Below, piece by piece: positions 5,546 to 12,585 of a stretch of DNA of 25,927 nucleotides. The stretch is from a virus, in the IMG/VR virus record IMGVR_UViG_3300021090_000099, positions 1-25,927 of that record; one strand, given 5' to 3'. The notes under the pieces were generated by a model. That model was given only the letters and a program-made list of their open reading frames with translations, did not search any database and was not told the origin of the DNA. The position numbers and the translations under genes were made by a program. Within the stretch, counting starts at the first letter, position 1. Each line of letters opens with the position of its first letter.

Positions 5546-7855
5546 TTATTTCCATTTTTCTAGCACTTTGCATTCCGCGAAGATGGGAACTGACAGATTA
5601 ACTCCAAAAGATTCAAGAATCAGCCGATGAAGATCTAGACCTACTTCTTCAACAATCTTTGCTCCCTGTTCCCACTGATCCGCAGGAGCGTCAAAGACAG
5701 GCTCATCATGCAGTTCAGCCACCAGGAGAATTCGATCAAGACCTGCTTGTTCAAAGCGATCCAAGAGTTCCAAAATAAAGATGATGAGAATATCATGTCC
5801 TGCCGATTGAATGGCCCAATTGATCGCCTCTCGTTCAATATCCTGCCCAATCATCCCCTCGAACTCTCGCACTCGGCCAAACATATTTTTTACTCGTTTC
5901 GTGTTATGCAAACGGCGAATAACCCCCTCTTTCCACACTTCAACGCGGGGGTATAGGCTCTTAATTTTCTTAAAGATTCTTTGGGAGTTTTCATCATCTA
6001 GCAAGCCGCTTGTTTCAAGAAACTTACCATATCCCCCACCGTAGACACCCATGTAGTTGACAGTTTTCCCATCACTCCGTCGGGCGAATGCATTTTCTAC
6101 TGAAAGGGTGTATACAGCCATTGCTGCGGCGATATGGATATCGTTGATATCTTTCTTTGTTGAGAACCCCGCCCGTTGAAACATCCCGCAGAGAGTCGGA
6201 TCTTGAGACGCATGGGCAATCAAACGATATTCTAATGACGCGAGATCGGGGTCCAGAAGTCGTCCACCGGGATATCGAGACACGAAACACTGCCGAACGG
6301 ATTCAGGTGGATTTTGCATATTCGGATTCCTACAATTAAGTCTTCCCCCCTCGGTACCTTGAACTCCGTACTGAGCATGTACTCCACCATCTCCGGCGTC
6401 ATAAGTCCCCCATTTCAAAAATGTATCCCAATAGGTCGATTTCTTCTTTACCAATTTCCGAAGTTTAGAAAGCTTCTCCAAAAGAGGATGACGATGAGCA
6501 TTTTGCTCTAACGTATCCGCATCAGTTGTATTCAGTCGGATACCAACCGAACCTAGCAGTTTCAGAATTTGTTGCGAGGATTGTGGATTAAACTCATTAA
6601 AGCCCATCGTCTTTGCAATGGTATCAATCTCTGTCCTAACGTGTTTTTGCCCCTCAACATTCTTCGCAATTTCTTCGATCACCACATCCACGTCCACATG
6701 GAAACCATGTAATTCCATATCTGTAATGGCTGGAAGATAATCCATTGAAAGCTGGAACGCATACGTCATCGGGTACTTCGCTTGATGCTGTGCAAGATCA
6801 TCCGTGTATATCAAATCTCCAGCGAGGTAATTTCTCATCTGTTCAAAGTCAATTTGGCTTGTGGGAATCTTCTGATCCCACTGACTGTGGATCACCGCCT
6901 CATACGCAGGGGCCTCAAAATGCCTCTTGGCTTGCCATTTCAGACCATTTCCCTCTGTAGACCATACCGTTTGGCTTTTGAGCCAAATCAATGTGTCCCA
7001 GAGACGCGCTTTCGGTGCTCGAATGCCATAATAACCAAGAAAGACCAGATCCCCTTTGACATTATGGCCGATAATAGTTCCTTTGTACTCAGCAAACCGG
7101 TGTTTTAATTCATCCATCAACAGCGAATTATACTGATCGTAGACGTTCCATGTGTAGGATTTTCCATTTGCTCGAAGGCCAATCCATGCAAGTTTCCCGC
7201 CAAGCCACGGATAAGTCAGATTCGATTGTTTCTTTGGTTTCTCTCCAGGTTCAAGGACAGGGAGGGGTGGATTCTCCGTCTCAACATCAAGAATGATTTC
7301 ATCAGATGAGAAAATCCAATCAAGACCTTCCTTCCAATCAGTAGTCATAGAATGGTAGATAAGATTATCTCTTACCGCACAAGCTGTTGTTACTTCAATA
7401 TGCTGAAAAACTGATTGCTGCCTAGTCCTAAGGTACACTTCTGGGTGGTGGGTAAAGAGCGCAAGGCGACCATCAATCATTTTGGCGTCATACAAAAGAT
7501 TCTGGAGTTTTCTATTGCCTCCGAGTAAGGATGACGCAGCAAGTGCCCCATATCCAACAACAGGCACCCCAGGGAATTGTGCTAAAATAGGACGCACATA
7601 CGCATCACGACAGGCTTTTATCTCTTCAATGTCAGGGTCCTTTTTACTATAGCAATTGACTGCTCCAAGGATCAATGGACGAATCCCGTATTTATCCCAT
7701 ATTCTTTGAAGGATCTTTGGGCGCTCTGGGGTTTCTAGCACCACGATGAGATTAGGATTCTCTGGGACTACTGGTGGAACAAAACACTGTTCCTTGTCCT
7801 GACCCCAGGGGCAAGCTGCACAGCCGAAGAGTTTGAGTTTCTTCTCTTTAGGCAT
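5546..7855 (-). CDS. family-A DNA polymerase with N-terminal UDG-like domain, 769 aa
   Basis: This is the phage replicative polymerase. Residues about 8-165 resemble a family-4/5 uracil-DNA glycosylase: CAACPW...C cysteines, LIVVLETP where GEAPG is usual, VVGYGALAASSLLG, and FTHHPEVYLR like the HPxxLL motif. Catalytic residues look degenerate, so it may be structural. The exonuclease follows with DVETE (D190, E192), GHNVKGD (D269) and YLAGD (Y343, D347). Polymerase motif A is DLASLEYR (D537, E542), motif B RSDGKTVNYMGVYG (K597, Tyr at 601) and motif C ELHDE (H716, D717). Tyr at the motif B sugar-sensing position is as in T7 polymerase. ATG 7855 is chosen; TTG 7861 is an alternative. It overlaps the DUF4326 gene by 8 bases. 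Confidence 0.92.
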   Translation of the reverse strand: MPKEKKLKLFGCAACPWGQDKEQCFVPPVVPENPNLIVVLETPERPKILQRIWDKYGIRPLILGAVNCYSKKDPDIEEIKACRDAYVRPILAQFPGVPVVGYGALAASSLLGGNRKLQNLLYDAKMIDGRLALFTHHPEVYLRTRQQSVFQHIEVTTACAVRDNLIYHSMTTDWKEGLDWIFSSDEIILDVETENPPLPVLEPGEKPKKQSNLTYPWLGGKLAWIGLRANGKSYTWNVYDQYNSLLMDELKHRFAEYKGTIIGHNVKGDLVFLGYYGIRAPKARLWDTLIWLKSQTVWSTEGNGLKWQAKRHFEAPAYEAVIHSQWDQKIPTSQIDFEQMRNYLAGDLIYTDDLAQHQAKYPMTYAFQLSMDYLPAITDMELHGFHVDVDVVIEEIAKNVEGQKHVRTEIDTIAKTMGFNEFNPQSSQQILKLLGSVGIRLNTTDADTLEQNAHRHPLLEKLSKLRKLVKKKSTYWDTFLKWGTYDAGDGGVHAQYGVQGTEGGRLNCRNPNMQNPPESVRQCFVSRYPGGRLLDPDLASLEYRLIAHASQDPTLCGMFQRAGFSTKKDINDIHIAAAMAVYTLSVENAFARRSDGKTVNYMGVYGGGYGKFLETSGLLDDENSQRIFKKIKSLYPRVEVWKEGVIRRLHNTKRVKNMFGRVREFEGMIGQDIEREAINWAIQSAGHDILIIFILELLDRFEQAGLDRILLVAELHDEPVFDAPADQWEQGAKIVEEVGLDLHRLILESFGVNLSVPIFAECKVLEKWK

Positions 7856-8135
7856 TAGCAATCTCTATAAGAGCCCGACCGTGGCAAGGTGACGGCGCAC
7901 ACCAGCACATCACTGATTTTCCCCTTAGAACTTCTCGGACTCGGGCCATTCGTACCGGATCTTTCAGCAATGCCTCCTTATGCTTGGCAATTACTTCCTC
8001 TCGTGTCCCATCTTTCCCGATCTCAAATTCGTTGCCAAACTCACCAGGACGACCTACATAGATCGCTTTATGGCAGCGGTCCTTGCAGTCGCACAATAAT
8101 TTATGCTTGCGACGATTAAGGACTTTTGGCTTCAT
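7848..8135 (-). CDS. DUF4326 protein, 95 aa
   Basis: The core IYVGRPGEFGNEFEIGKDGT, followed by a helix (REEVIAKHKEALL) and LRGKSVMCWCAPSPCHGRAL, is the DUF4326 (PF14216) signature, with its C-W-C-x4-C-H-G cluster. Two more cysteines lie in LLCDCKDRCH. Biochemical role unknown; the domain is common in phages and plasmids. ATG 8135 follows GGTGG. The longer frame to 8240 lies inside the upstream gene and its extension shows no family features. It overlaps the polymerase gene at the end and the 100-aa gene by 20 bases at the start. Confidence 0.8.
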   Translation of the reverse strand: MKPKVLNRRKHKLLCDCKDRCHKAIYVGRPGEFGNEFEIGKDGTREEVIAKHKEALLKDPVRMARVREVLRGKSVMCWCAPSPCHGRALIEIANA

Positions 8136-8418
8136 TCTTCCACCTAAAATCCGCAGGCGCGGCGAGAGCCTTTTGCGCACGGTGACCATGATCCATGAAC
8201 ACCTCGCTGCTTTCTGGTTCCTGCAAATTACCGACGCCAATATCTACCTCATTATTCTTCCATTCGTGCGGGTCAGCATAAAACCGCAACGCCTCCACCA
8301 GTGCATCCACCTGCACGTGTTTGGAGCAGAGCGTTACCGGATAATGCCTCCCGGACACCCATAGACCATCCGCTTCACGGCAATCCGAACACGTCGTACT
8401 TATTTGCGCTTTCATCAT
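8116..8418 (-). CDS. hypothetical protein, 100 aa, with N-terminal zinc-knuckle-like cysteines
   Basis: The ATG overlaps the primase stop as ATGA. CSDC at residues 10-13, C31 and H34 form a possible zinc site around a short beta hairpin (WVSGRHYPVTLC). The second half (VEALRFYADPHEWKNN..., FMDHGHRAQKALA) resembles a segment I remember from many short phage proteins of unknown function, some near Lar-type antirestriction annotations. Function is not assigned. Confidence 0.65.
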   Translation of the reverse strand: MMKAQISTTCSDCREADGLWVSGRHYPVTLCSKHVQVDALVEALRFYADPHEWKNNEVDIGVGNLQEPESSEVFMDHGHRAQKALAAPADFRWKNEAKSP

Positions 8419-9107
8419 TTCAAAAGACCTCCAATATCAGCCTCCAACCATTCAGTTGGGTCTTTTCCATCAATGATCTGTACGGATACTTGGCAGACCC
8501 CAGCGATCTTTGATGCCACCTGAACTCCGAGGCAATATCCTTGGAAATCCCCATCAAATGCCACAATCACTTTGCGCCCTTTGAGAAGGCCGTCCAACCG
8601 TCCATCATAGAACCCGCCAAGTAGCCCCACAGAAGACCCATAGTGTGACAGGGCTACAGCATCAGCCACTCCCTCACAGATAAAAATCGGGGAGCGTTCA
8701 AGTCTCTCATCTGATAACCAGTATTCTCTTTTAGCCCCCTGATGGTAATGATACTTCTTTAAAGCCTTCTTGTCAAGGGCTCGGGCTGAATAAAAAACTA
8801 CTTTGCCTCCACGAGTGATTGGCATCACCAAATATTCGAGCCCATGAATTTCCGCCACATACCAGTGATATTTCTTCGCCATATCTGGAGTGATATTAGA
8901 CCACCGCCCCAACCAATCCGTCGTCAGAAGCGGCCTGGACTCCACAGGAAGGACAAAGGGCTCTTCTGGGCGGTCTATGACCATGCTCCCAGATTCCAGA
9001 GCCCCTTGTCCTGTTGAAGGAAATGTCTGGTGGCACCCAAAACAGTAGGTCGCTTTGCCACCGGGCAATTCAGACCAGTAGCTATTATGCTGGCATTGGC
9101 ACATCAT
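8415..9107 (-). CDS. DNA primase, zinc-binding and TOPRIM domains, 230 aa
   Basis: The N-terminus has C3-x-C5-x-H7 and C22-x2-C25-H26, a zinc site as in phage primases. Residues about 55-135 match the primase RNA-polymerase-like region (DWLGRWSNITPDMAKKY, LVMPITRGGKVVFYSARALD). The TOPRIM part has FICEGVADAVAL with E145 and VIVAFDGDFQG with the DGD at 185-187. It makes RNA primers and should pair with the separate helicase at 9418-10305, unlike the fused T7 gp4. ATG 9107 is chosen; TTG 9128 is possible but has a weak ribosome site. A promoter lies about 200 bases upstream. Confidence 0.85.
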   Translation of the reverse strand: MMCQCQHNSYWSELPGGKATYCFGCHQTFPSTGQGALESGSMVIDRPEEPFVLPVESRPLLTTDWLGRWSNITPDMAKKYHWYVAEIHGLEYLVMPITRGGKVVFYSARALDKKALKKYHYHQGAKREYWLSDERLERSPIFICEGVADAVALSHYGSSVGLLGGFYDGRLDGLLKGRKVIVAFDGDFQGYCLGVQVASKIAGVCQVSVQIIDGKDPTEWLEADIGGLLK

Positions 9108-9133
9108 ATCATTTCCCGTGATAACCAAGCCAT

Positions 9134-9304
9134 TTTAGGGAATCCGGCAAACCCCACAGTAGTTTCCTTTTATTAAAAAATAGGGTGGCTATCTCTGCCC
9201 CAGAACCACTGGATATTTCAGACCCAGACAGCTTAGGTTAGCCCATATAATGCCCTTGCAAGGGGCGAGTAGTTAGCTCAGAGGGCTATTTCAGCACCCG
9301 CCTT
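9134..9304 (-). other. untranslated leader of the primase message
   Basis: About 170 bases between the promoter and the primase gene contain no convincing ORF on either strand. The stretch has a perfect 12-bp palindrome CCCTTGCAAGGG at 9253-9264. On the plus strand, 9264-9310 resembles the 5' half of a tRNA (GGGCGAG, TTAGCTCAG, then AGCACCCGCCTTATTC) but lacks a matching T-arm and acceptor strand. Confidence 0.4.
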
Positions 9305-9333
9305 ATTCTCCCACAAATTTTATTCCGTGTCAA
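9305..9333 (-). promoter_or_regulatory. sigma-70 promoter, TTGACA-17-GAGAAT
   Basis: On the minus strand a perfect -35 (9333-9328) is followed after 17 bases by GAGAAT (9310-9305), which matches four of six consensus bases. It lies at the end of the Cys-rich mini-gene and would drive the primase, DUF4326 and polymerase genes. Confidence 0.55.
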
Positions 9334-9412
9334 GGCATTCTTCTTCTGGAAGGGTTACACAATGATGACAAAACTCATAGCCGCATCTAGTACATTTTGT
9401 GCATTTTTTCAT
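9320..9412 (-). CDS. Cys-rich mini-protein, 30 aa
   Basis: The ATG at 9412 follows the helicase stop by 5 bases. The peptide begins MKKCTKCTRCGYEFCHHC and has six cysteines and a C-terminal acidic tail (PEEECLDTE). The CxxC-x2-C-x4-CxxC pattern implies a single zinc site. The ribosome site is weak, so expression may depend on coupling to the helicase. Its 3' end overlaps the -35 of the primase promoter. Confidence 0.5.
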   Translation of the reverse strand: MKKCTKCTRCGYEFCHHCVTLPEEECLDTE

Positions 9413-9417
9413 GGCAA

Positions 9418-10305
9418 CTATAACCACTCACCACGGATTTCCATTGAATTGAAGTCACAATACCAGAGCATGTGTTTATTCTTGATCCGCCGTCCTCGTG
9501 CTTTGGCTAATTCAATTTCAATTGAACCGCCGTCTGATCTCCCCAACATCAAGATGACATCGGCATGGGAGGCTTTTCCCACTTTCGCTCGAAAGAATCG
9601 GATCATCCCTGACTGTGGCCTTTCTTGTGATTCATCAATGAAATTCAACTGACTCCCGACAAGCATCATGAGGTTGTTCTTTTTCGCAATGAAACGAAGA
9701 CTTCTTGCAACCTCAGACACCGCCAGCCAGTCTGATGAATCGTGCCCGGCCTGCATAATATCCAGGTGGTCGATCACCACAATATCAGCGGGTGTCTTAC
9801 TCAGAGTCCGTTCAACAGTTGGAATATCAAATGCCGATTCAACCACATCCGCAAGATAGAGACGACGAAGCTGCTCTTCATCATTCAATGCGTTGTCATA
9901 AATTCCCATGATATCACTGAGCAAATCTTCACCATTAAAATGGAGCACCTTCAAATTTTTATGCATTTTCAGATAGGCTGCGGCGAGGAATGAGAGAATA
10001 TGAGTCTTACCCTGGTGGGGAGCCCCACCAACAATCACCATTTCCTGCCGCCGCAGCCCACCACCCAAGAATTCATCGAGCCACACTTCTCCAGTTTTAA
10101 TAAACAGGTCTTCTTGCGGGGGAAGAACAATCTGATCGGCCCGCTGAGCCAGCACATGTCCAGCGGGGCGTAATGCGCTGAGCACTGAAATCATCTTCTC
10201 GATGTACTTTTGATCCCCCGTATTAAACGCCTTCTGGAGATCCATCGCCACATCATTCAGAACCGTTGGATCAAACTTTGATTGAATGATATCTTGGCTA
10301 GTCAC
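9418..10305 (-). CDS. DnaB-like replicative helicase (RecA fold), 295 aa
   Basis: Walker A GGAPHQGKTH is at about 93-102 and Walker B DIVVIDHLDIM at 175-184. A sensor strand LMMLVGSQLN and a C-terminal KARGRR stretch, like the DnaB arginine finger region, follow. WLDEFLGGGLRRQEMVIVGG is the usual entry to the RecA core of DnaB/phage helicases. At 295 aa it has only a short N-terminal helical part and no primase domain. It would unwind the fork ahead of the polymerase at 5546-7855. GTG 10305 follows AGGGGAG by 10 bases; TTG 10314 is too close to that site. Confidence 0.85.
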   Translation of the reverse strand: MTSQDIIQSKFDPTVLNDVAMDLQKAFNTGDQKYIEKMISVLSALRPAGHVLAQRADQIVLPPQEDLFIKTGEVWLDEFLGGGLRRQEMVIVGGAPHQGKTHILSFLAAAYLKMHKNLKVLHFNGEDLLSDIMGIYDNALNDEEQLRRLYLADVVESAFDIPTVERTLSKTPADIVVIDHLDIMQAGHDSSDWLAVSEVARSLRFIAKKNNLMMLVGSQLNFIDESQERPQSGMIRFFRAKVGKASHADVILMLGRSDGGSIEIELAKARGRRIKNKHMLWYCDFNSMEIRGEWL

Positions 10306-10342
10306 TATCCGCAAACTCCCCTTTTTGATTGATTTTCTATAG

Positions 10343-10516
10343 TCATAGCGGGATAGAATACTTGGGCTTATCTTGAAGGACTACATAGTCTTTAATTAAT
10401 ATTAACGAAGGACAATTTGGTTCAAACGCCAAATCTAAAGCTTGAAGAATTTTTTTAATATCATCTAATGTTTGTACTTTATCCCAAGCTATTTTATAAT
10501 GATTAAGATAATACAT
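10343..10516 (-). CDS. hypothetical protein, 57 aa
   Basis: The ATG at 10516 follows AAAAGGAG at about 10 bases. The protein (MYYLNHYKIAWDKVQTLDDIKKILQAL...) appears to have one helix and a C-terminal beta strand pair (SLILIKDYVVL). Base composition here is more AT-rich than in neighbours, as in the HNH gene just upstream. No family recognised. A 73-aa version from a GTG at 10564 is less likely. Confidence 0.55.
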   Translation of the reverse strand: MYYLNHYKIAWDKVQTLDDIKKILQALDLAFEPNCPSLILIKDYVVLQDKPKYSIPL

Positions 10517-10567
10517 AAAGTCTTTTCTCCTTTTTCTCTTAAAAAGTTCCCTCTCCGCCACCAAATT

Positions 10568-10918
10568 TTATCTTTTATTATTGTTTTGAATTACTCTAAT
10601 AGCCCATCGGCAATTTTCTAGTTCATAATCTCCATAAGGATCTACTCGATCTATTGTACAACCAAGAGGGCGTTCTCCCATATCTTCTAAAAAATTTGTA
10701 AAAATTAACCACCGATCACAGATTTTTACTCCAAGAGCACCGTACCAACGGTATGCTCGTTTTTTATGATTAGTACAGCGTTCAATCATCGCCCTCCACG
10801 TCGTGTACGTCGGGGATGTATATGACCTTGTAGAATGCCCATGTTTTCTTGCATGCTGATTACCCGGTCTTGCATTGGGATGATTCAATTCATGCCCCTT
10901 TAATAAAGCGCCTACCAT
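10568..10918 (-). CDS. HNH-type (homing-endonuclease-like) phage protein, 116 aa
   Basis: The pattern SPTYTTWRAMIERCTNHKK, then WYGALGVKICDRWLIFTNFLEDMGERP, then CTIDRVDPYGDYELENCRWA is a very common phage module. It is usually annotated HNH endonuclease or AP2-associated DNA-binding protein. The DRxDPxGxYxxxNCRW end is its signature. It may be a mobile endonuclease or its DNA-binding remnant. The AT-rich composition of this gene and the next fits recent acquisition. A strong promoter lies about 100 bases upstream. Confidence 0.7.
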   Translation of the reverse strand: MVGALLKGHELNHPNARPGNQHARKHGHSTRSYTSPTYTTWRAMIERCTNHKKRAYRWYGALGVKICDRWLIFTNFLEDMGERPLGCTIDRVDPYGDYELENCRWAIRVIQNNNKR

Positions 10919-10951
10919 CCACCCGAGGATTTGGGCTCCTCTCGCCCCTCT

Positions 10952-11005
10952 TTATTTGAGATGACCAACCGCCAGGATCATGCCCAGCCGTTCTTGGTGG
11001 TGCAT
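10952..11005 (-). CDS. possible 17-codon leader peptide
   Basis: An ATG three bases after the predicted transcription start of the 11015 promoter opens 17 codons (MHHQERLGMILAVGHLK) ending 33 bases before the HNH gene. It would be near-leaderless, with AGACAGG as the only ribosome site. It may be chance or a leader peptide. Confidence 0.25.
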   Translation of the reverse strand: MHHQERLGMILAVGHLK

Positions 11006-11014
11006 CCTGTCTTG

Positions 11015-11044
11015 ACTATACCACCCCCGCACACCTATTGTCAA
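11015..11044 (-). promoter_or_regulatory. strong sigma-70 promoter, TTGACA-18-TATAGT
   Basis: On the minus strand a perfect -35 (11044-11039) and a five-of-six -10 TATAGT (11020-11015) are 18 bases apart. It overlaps the 3' end of the 49-aa gene. It should start near 11008 and drive the HNH, 57-aa and helicase genes. Confidence 0.7.
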
Positions 11045-11165
11045 GAAGATTATTTTTAATATCACGACAACGGTAGCATAAACAATAACCTTCAGTATCA
11101 TAACATTCATGATCTATGTCTGTATCTATAGTTCTATTACACGCATCACAACGATCCATACTCAT
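11016..11165 (-). CDS. zinc-ribbon mini-protein, 49 aa
   Basis: ATG 11165 follows AAAGGA by 7 bases. The peptide begins MSMDRCDACNRTIDTD and has CDAC, then CYDTEGYCLCYRC, giving two zinc knuckles in a known phage pattern of about 50 aa. The longer start at 11207 adds a Pro-rich stretch without ribosome site. Its final codons overlap the promoter at 11015-11044. Confidence 0.65.
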   Translation of the reverse strand: MSMDRCDACNRTIDTDIDHECYDTEGYCLCYRCRDIKNNLLDNRCAGVV

Positions 11166-11227
11166 ATTTTTTCCTTTCTTTAACCGGGGAGGGGGTGTAT
11201 CCACCACCTTGATGCGAACTGGGAAAT

Positions 11228-11326
11228 TTATAGCTGGGGTGCTATAGTATAAAGAGCTTCTCTATCATTAAATTGTGATTTAAGGATTACAAGACTGTAA
11301 GACAAAAATGTAATTAGTTTACTCAT
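11228..11326 (-). CDS. mini-protein, 32 aa
   Basis: The ATG overlaps the stop of the 37-aa ORF as ATGA, and AAAGGGTGG lies 5 bases upstream. The peptide (MSKLITFLSYSLVILKSQFN...) has a hydrophobic N-terminal half that could be one membrane-spanning helix (residues 4-15). Function unknown. Confidence 0.45.
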   Translation of the reverse strand: MSKLITFLSYSLVILKSQFNDREALYTIAPQL

Positions 11327-11436
11327 GGTTCCACCCTTTCTTGTTTATAGCACCGCACGCAGAAATACCCGACGAACCCTATCGTAGTCCATCGCCACCT
11401 ATGCTCAGAGCAAGGTGCAGACTCCCACAGCTTCAC
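11323..11436 (-). CDS. Cys-containing mini-protein, 37 aa
   Basis: A GTG overlaps the stop of the 64-aa gene as GTGA, and the stop overlaps the next ATG as ATGA, so both ends are coupled. The peptide (MKLWESAPCSEHRWRWTT..., FCVRCYKQE) has C9-H12 and C26-x2-C29, a plausible zinc site with Trp/Arg-rich strands, like small phage zinc-ribbon proteins. Confidence 0.5.
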   Translation of the reverse strand: MKLWESAPCSEHRWRWTTIGFVGYFCVRCYKQERVEP

Positions 11437-11627
11437 ACCTTCCCCTCTTTCTGCACTTTCCGAACTTCATCGTCATAGAAACACAGTACATTAGCAAGTG
11501 TGCTGTCTGCTTCGGCTCGGCAATTCTTAATGTCTTGCAGTTGTGCATTCAACACCTGAACACGATCCGTTAAGAAAGCAATCGTTCGCTTGTAGGCTGC
11601 CTCGTACACGTCATTCTCCTTACTCAC
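11433..11627 (-). CDS. hypothetical coiled-coil protein, 64 aa
   Basis: The GTG at 11627 overlaps the preceding stop as GTGA. The protein begins MSKENDVYEAAYKRT, has a heptad-like helix FLTDRVQVLNAQLQDIK, and is probably all helical. Four codons carry an internal SD-like TAAGGAG that leads only to a 14-codon frame. No family recognised. Confidence 0.6.
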   Translation of the reverse strand: MSKENDVYEAAYKRTIAFLTDRVQVLNAQLQDIKNCRAEADSTLANVLCFYDDEVRKVQKEGKV

Positions 11628-11869
11628 GATTTGGATCTCACTTCCGCGTCGAAGTTCCCGTCCAAGATAATCAACCCTTTCCGTGCTGAATTTGTCCCTC
11701 CATCCGAAGCAATCTCAAAGACATCTTCCCCCGTAACCTCATCGTAGCGGGCTTGGATGATCAACCCCCCATTCCATCCCCGCACAGTCACCTGTAAGCC
11801 CGTATCTTTGCTTCCAAGCCTCGAAGCCTCTCCCCTAAATCCCTTCATCGTGGCCCTAAAATGCGCCAT
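11624..11869 (-). CDS. conserved phage protein, 81 aa
   Basis: ATG 11869 follows AGGAGGG by 7 bases. The protein starts MAHFRATMKGFRGEASRLGS and continues with VRGWNGGLIIQARYDE and DVFEIASDGG. I remember this small beta-rich MAHF-x-RGEATRxGxK family from many phages; its function is unknown. The longer ORF to 11983 runs through the ribosome site and is rejected. Confidence 0.7.
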   Translation of the reverse strand: MAHFRATMKGFRGEASRLGSKDTGLQVTVRGWNGGLIIQARYDEVTGEDVFEIASDGGTNSARKGLIILDGNFDAEVRSKS

Positions 11870-11871
11870 GT

Positions 11872-12087
11872 CTATTTCCCTCCTGTTCTTTTGGAAAAGC
11901 AAAGTGGACACGCCCGATATGCTGGTTCGTAGTAGGCGGAATAATGAACCTCGAAGTACCCGTGACGGGTACAATACACCCATGTCGGTTCAAGAGTGGT
12001 CATCGTGAGTTTGGTTCCTTCTTCTTTTCTATGGTGGATTACTTTTCTGAACACAGTTTGAATCGGGTAGTTACTTAGTGATCCCAT
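11872..12087 (-). CDS. small zinc-finger-like protein, 71 aa
   Basis: ATG 12087 follows AGAGGAG by 8 bases. The C-terminal half has C39, H42, H48 and CPLC (C60, C63), giving a C-x2-H ... C-x2-C site in an aromatic context (VYCTRHGYFEVHYSAYY). An internal ATG at 12003 would give only the zinc part. The stop lies 2 bases before the next start. Confidence 0.55.
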   Translation of the reverse strand: MGSLSNYPIQTVFRKVIHHRKEEGTKLTMTTLEPTWVYCTRHGYFEVHYSAYYEPAYRACPLCFSKRTGGK

Positions 12088-12165
12088 GTTAGTTTCTCCT
12101 CTCGTAAAAAGCTAAGACCGCCGTGGATTCGTTCTAGGGGCTAGGCTATATGGGCCTCGCTTCTC

Positions 12166-12231
12166 CTATATGCCACCACGCGCCCACTTACTAAGGGTTA
12201 TCGCCCTTTGTTGGGGATTCTTCCCTTGCAT
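12166..12231 (-). CDS. possible mini-ORF, 21 aa
   Basis: The ATG directly follows the stop of the 18-aa ORF, with AAGGG 7 bases upstream. The peptide (MQGKNPQQRAITLSKWARGGI) is basic. Codons overlap an inverted repeat AAGGG-CGATAA-CCCTT, so an RNA element is an alternative. Confidence 0.3.
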   Translation of the reverse strand: MQGKNPQQRAITLSKWARGGI

Positions 12232-12288
12232 TCAGTGGCCCTTATTGCCTTCGGGGTCCGTTCCTACCGGACTGTCGGTCTTATTCAT
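12232..12288 (-). CDS. possible mini-ORF, 18 aa
   Basis: The ATG overlaps the stop of the preceding mini-ORF as ATGA. The peptide is polar (MNKTDSPVGTDPEGNKGH). Its codons also form the hairpin GTCCG-GTAGGAA-CGGAC. Confidence 0.3.
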   Translation of the reverse strand: MNKTDSPVGTDPEGNKGH

Positions 12289-12344
12289 CCTTCCCAACAT
12301 GCCAGAAAAACGATCAAAATCAAGTAACCTGCAACCCATGCCAT
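12285..12344 (-). CDS. possible membrane mini-peptide, 19 aa
   Basis: GGGGAGG sits 5 bases before the ATG, one of the best ribosome sites in the region. The peptide MAWVAGYLILIVFLACWEG is almost wholly hydrophobic, as in a single-span membrane peptide. It begins a run of three contiguous mini-ORFs. Confidence 0.45.
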   Translation of the reverse strand: MAWVAGYLILIVFLACWEG

Positions 12345-12585
12345 ATGATCCTCCCCAGCGACCTACCTTTCATATCAAAGAAACAAAGATACCCCAGGGG
12401 GATAGCATACGCTGCACCAGAGGGGCATCTTAATAGAGGATCGGTCTATTTACTTACAAGTACCCTCACGTTCGATCAAGCAAAGGTAAGACTCACAAAT
12501 ATCCTGTTTTGCAAGGTCCGATTCCCTATGGAGTTTTTCCCTTCGCGCTTGGTTCGCTTGTGAAGCCCTTCGGCCCCACACACTG
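12345..12585 (-). other. gap without a convincing gene
   Basis: About 240 bases follow the 59-aa zinc gene. The minus strand offers a 35-codon GTG frame and two 17-codon frames without ribosome sites. The plus-strand frame at 12170-12433 lacks any ribosome site. No strong promoter or terminator seen. Confidence 0.4.

Noticed and set aside
1213-9107. Complete diaminopurine (Z-genome) pathway
   Set aside because: Only the DUF5664 gene and a PolA are present; PurZ and DatZ are absent here, so the pathway is not supported.
11208-11227. Gap between mini-genes as a promoter site
   Set aside because: No -35/-10 pair of reasonable quality seen.
12170-12433. 87-codon plus-strand ORF
   Set aside because: It lacks a ribosome site, lies against the direction of all neighbours, and overlaps mini-ORFs with better signals.
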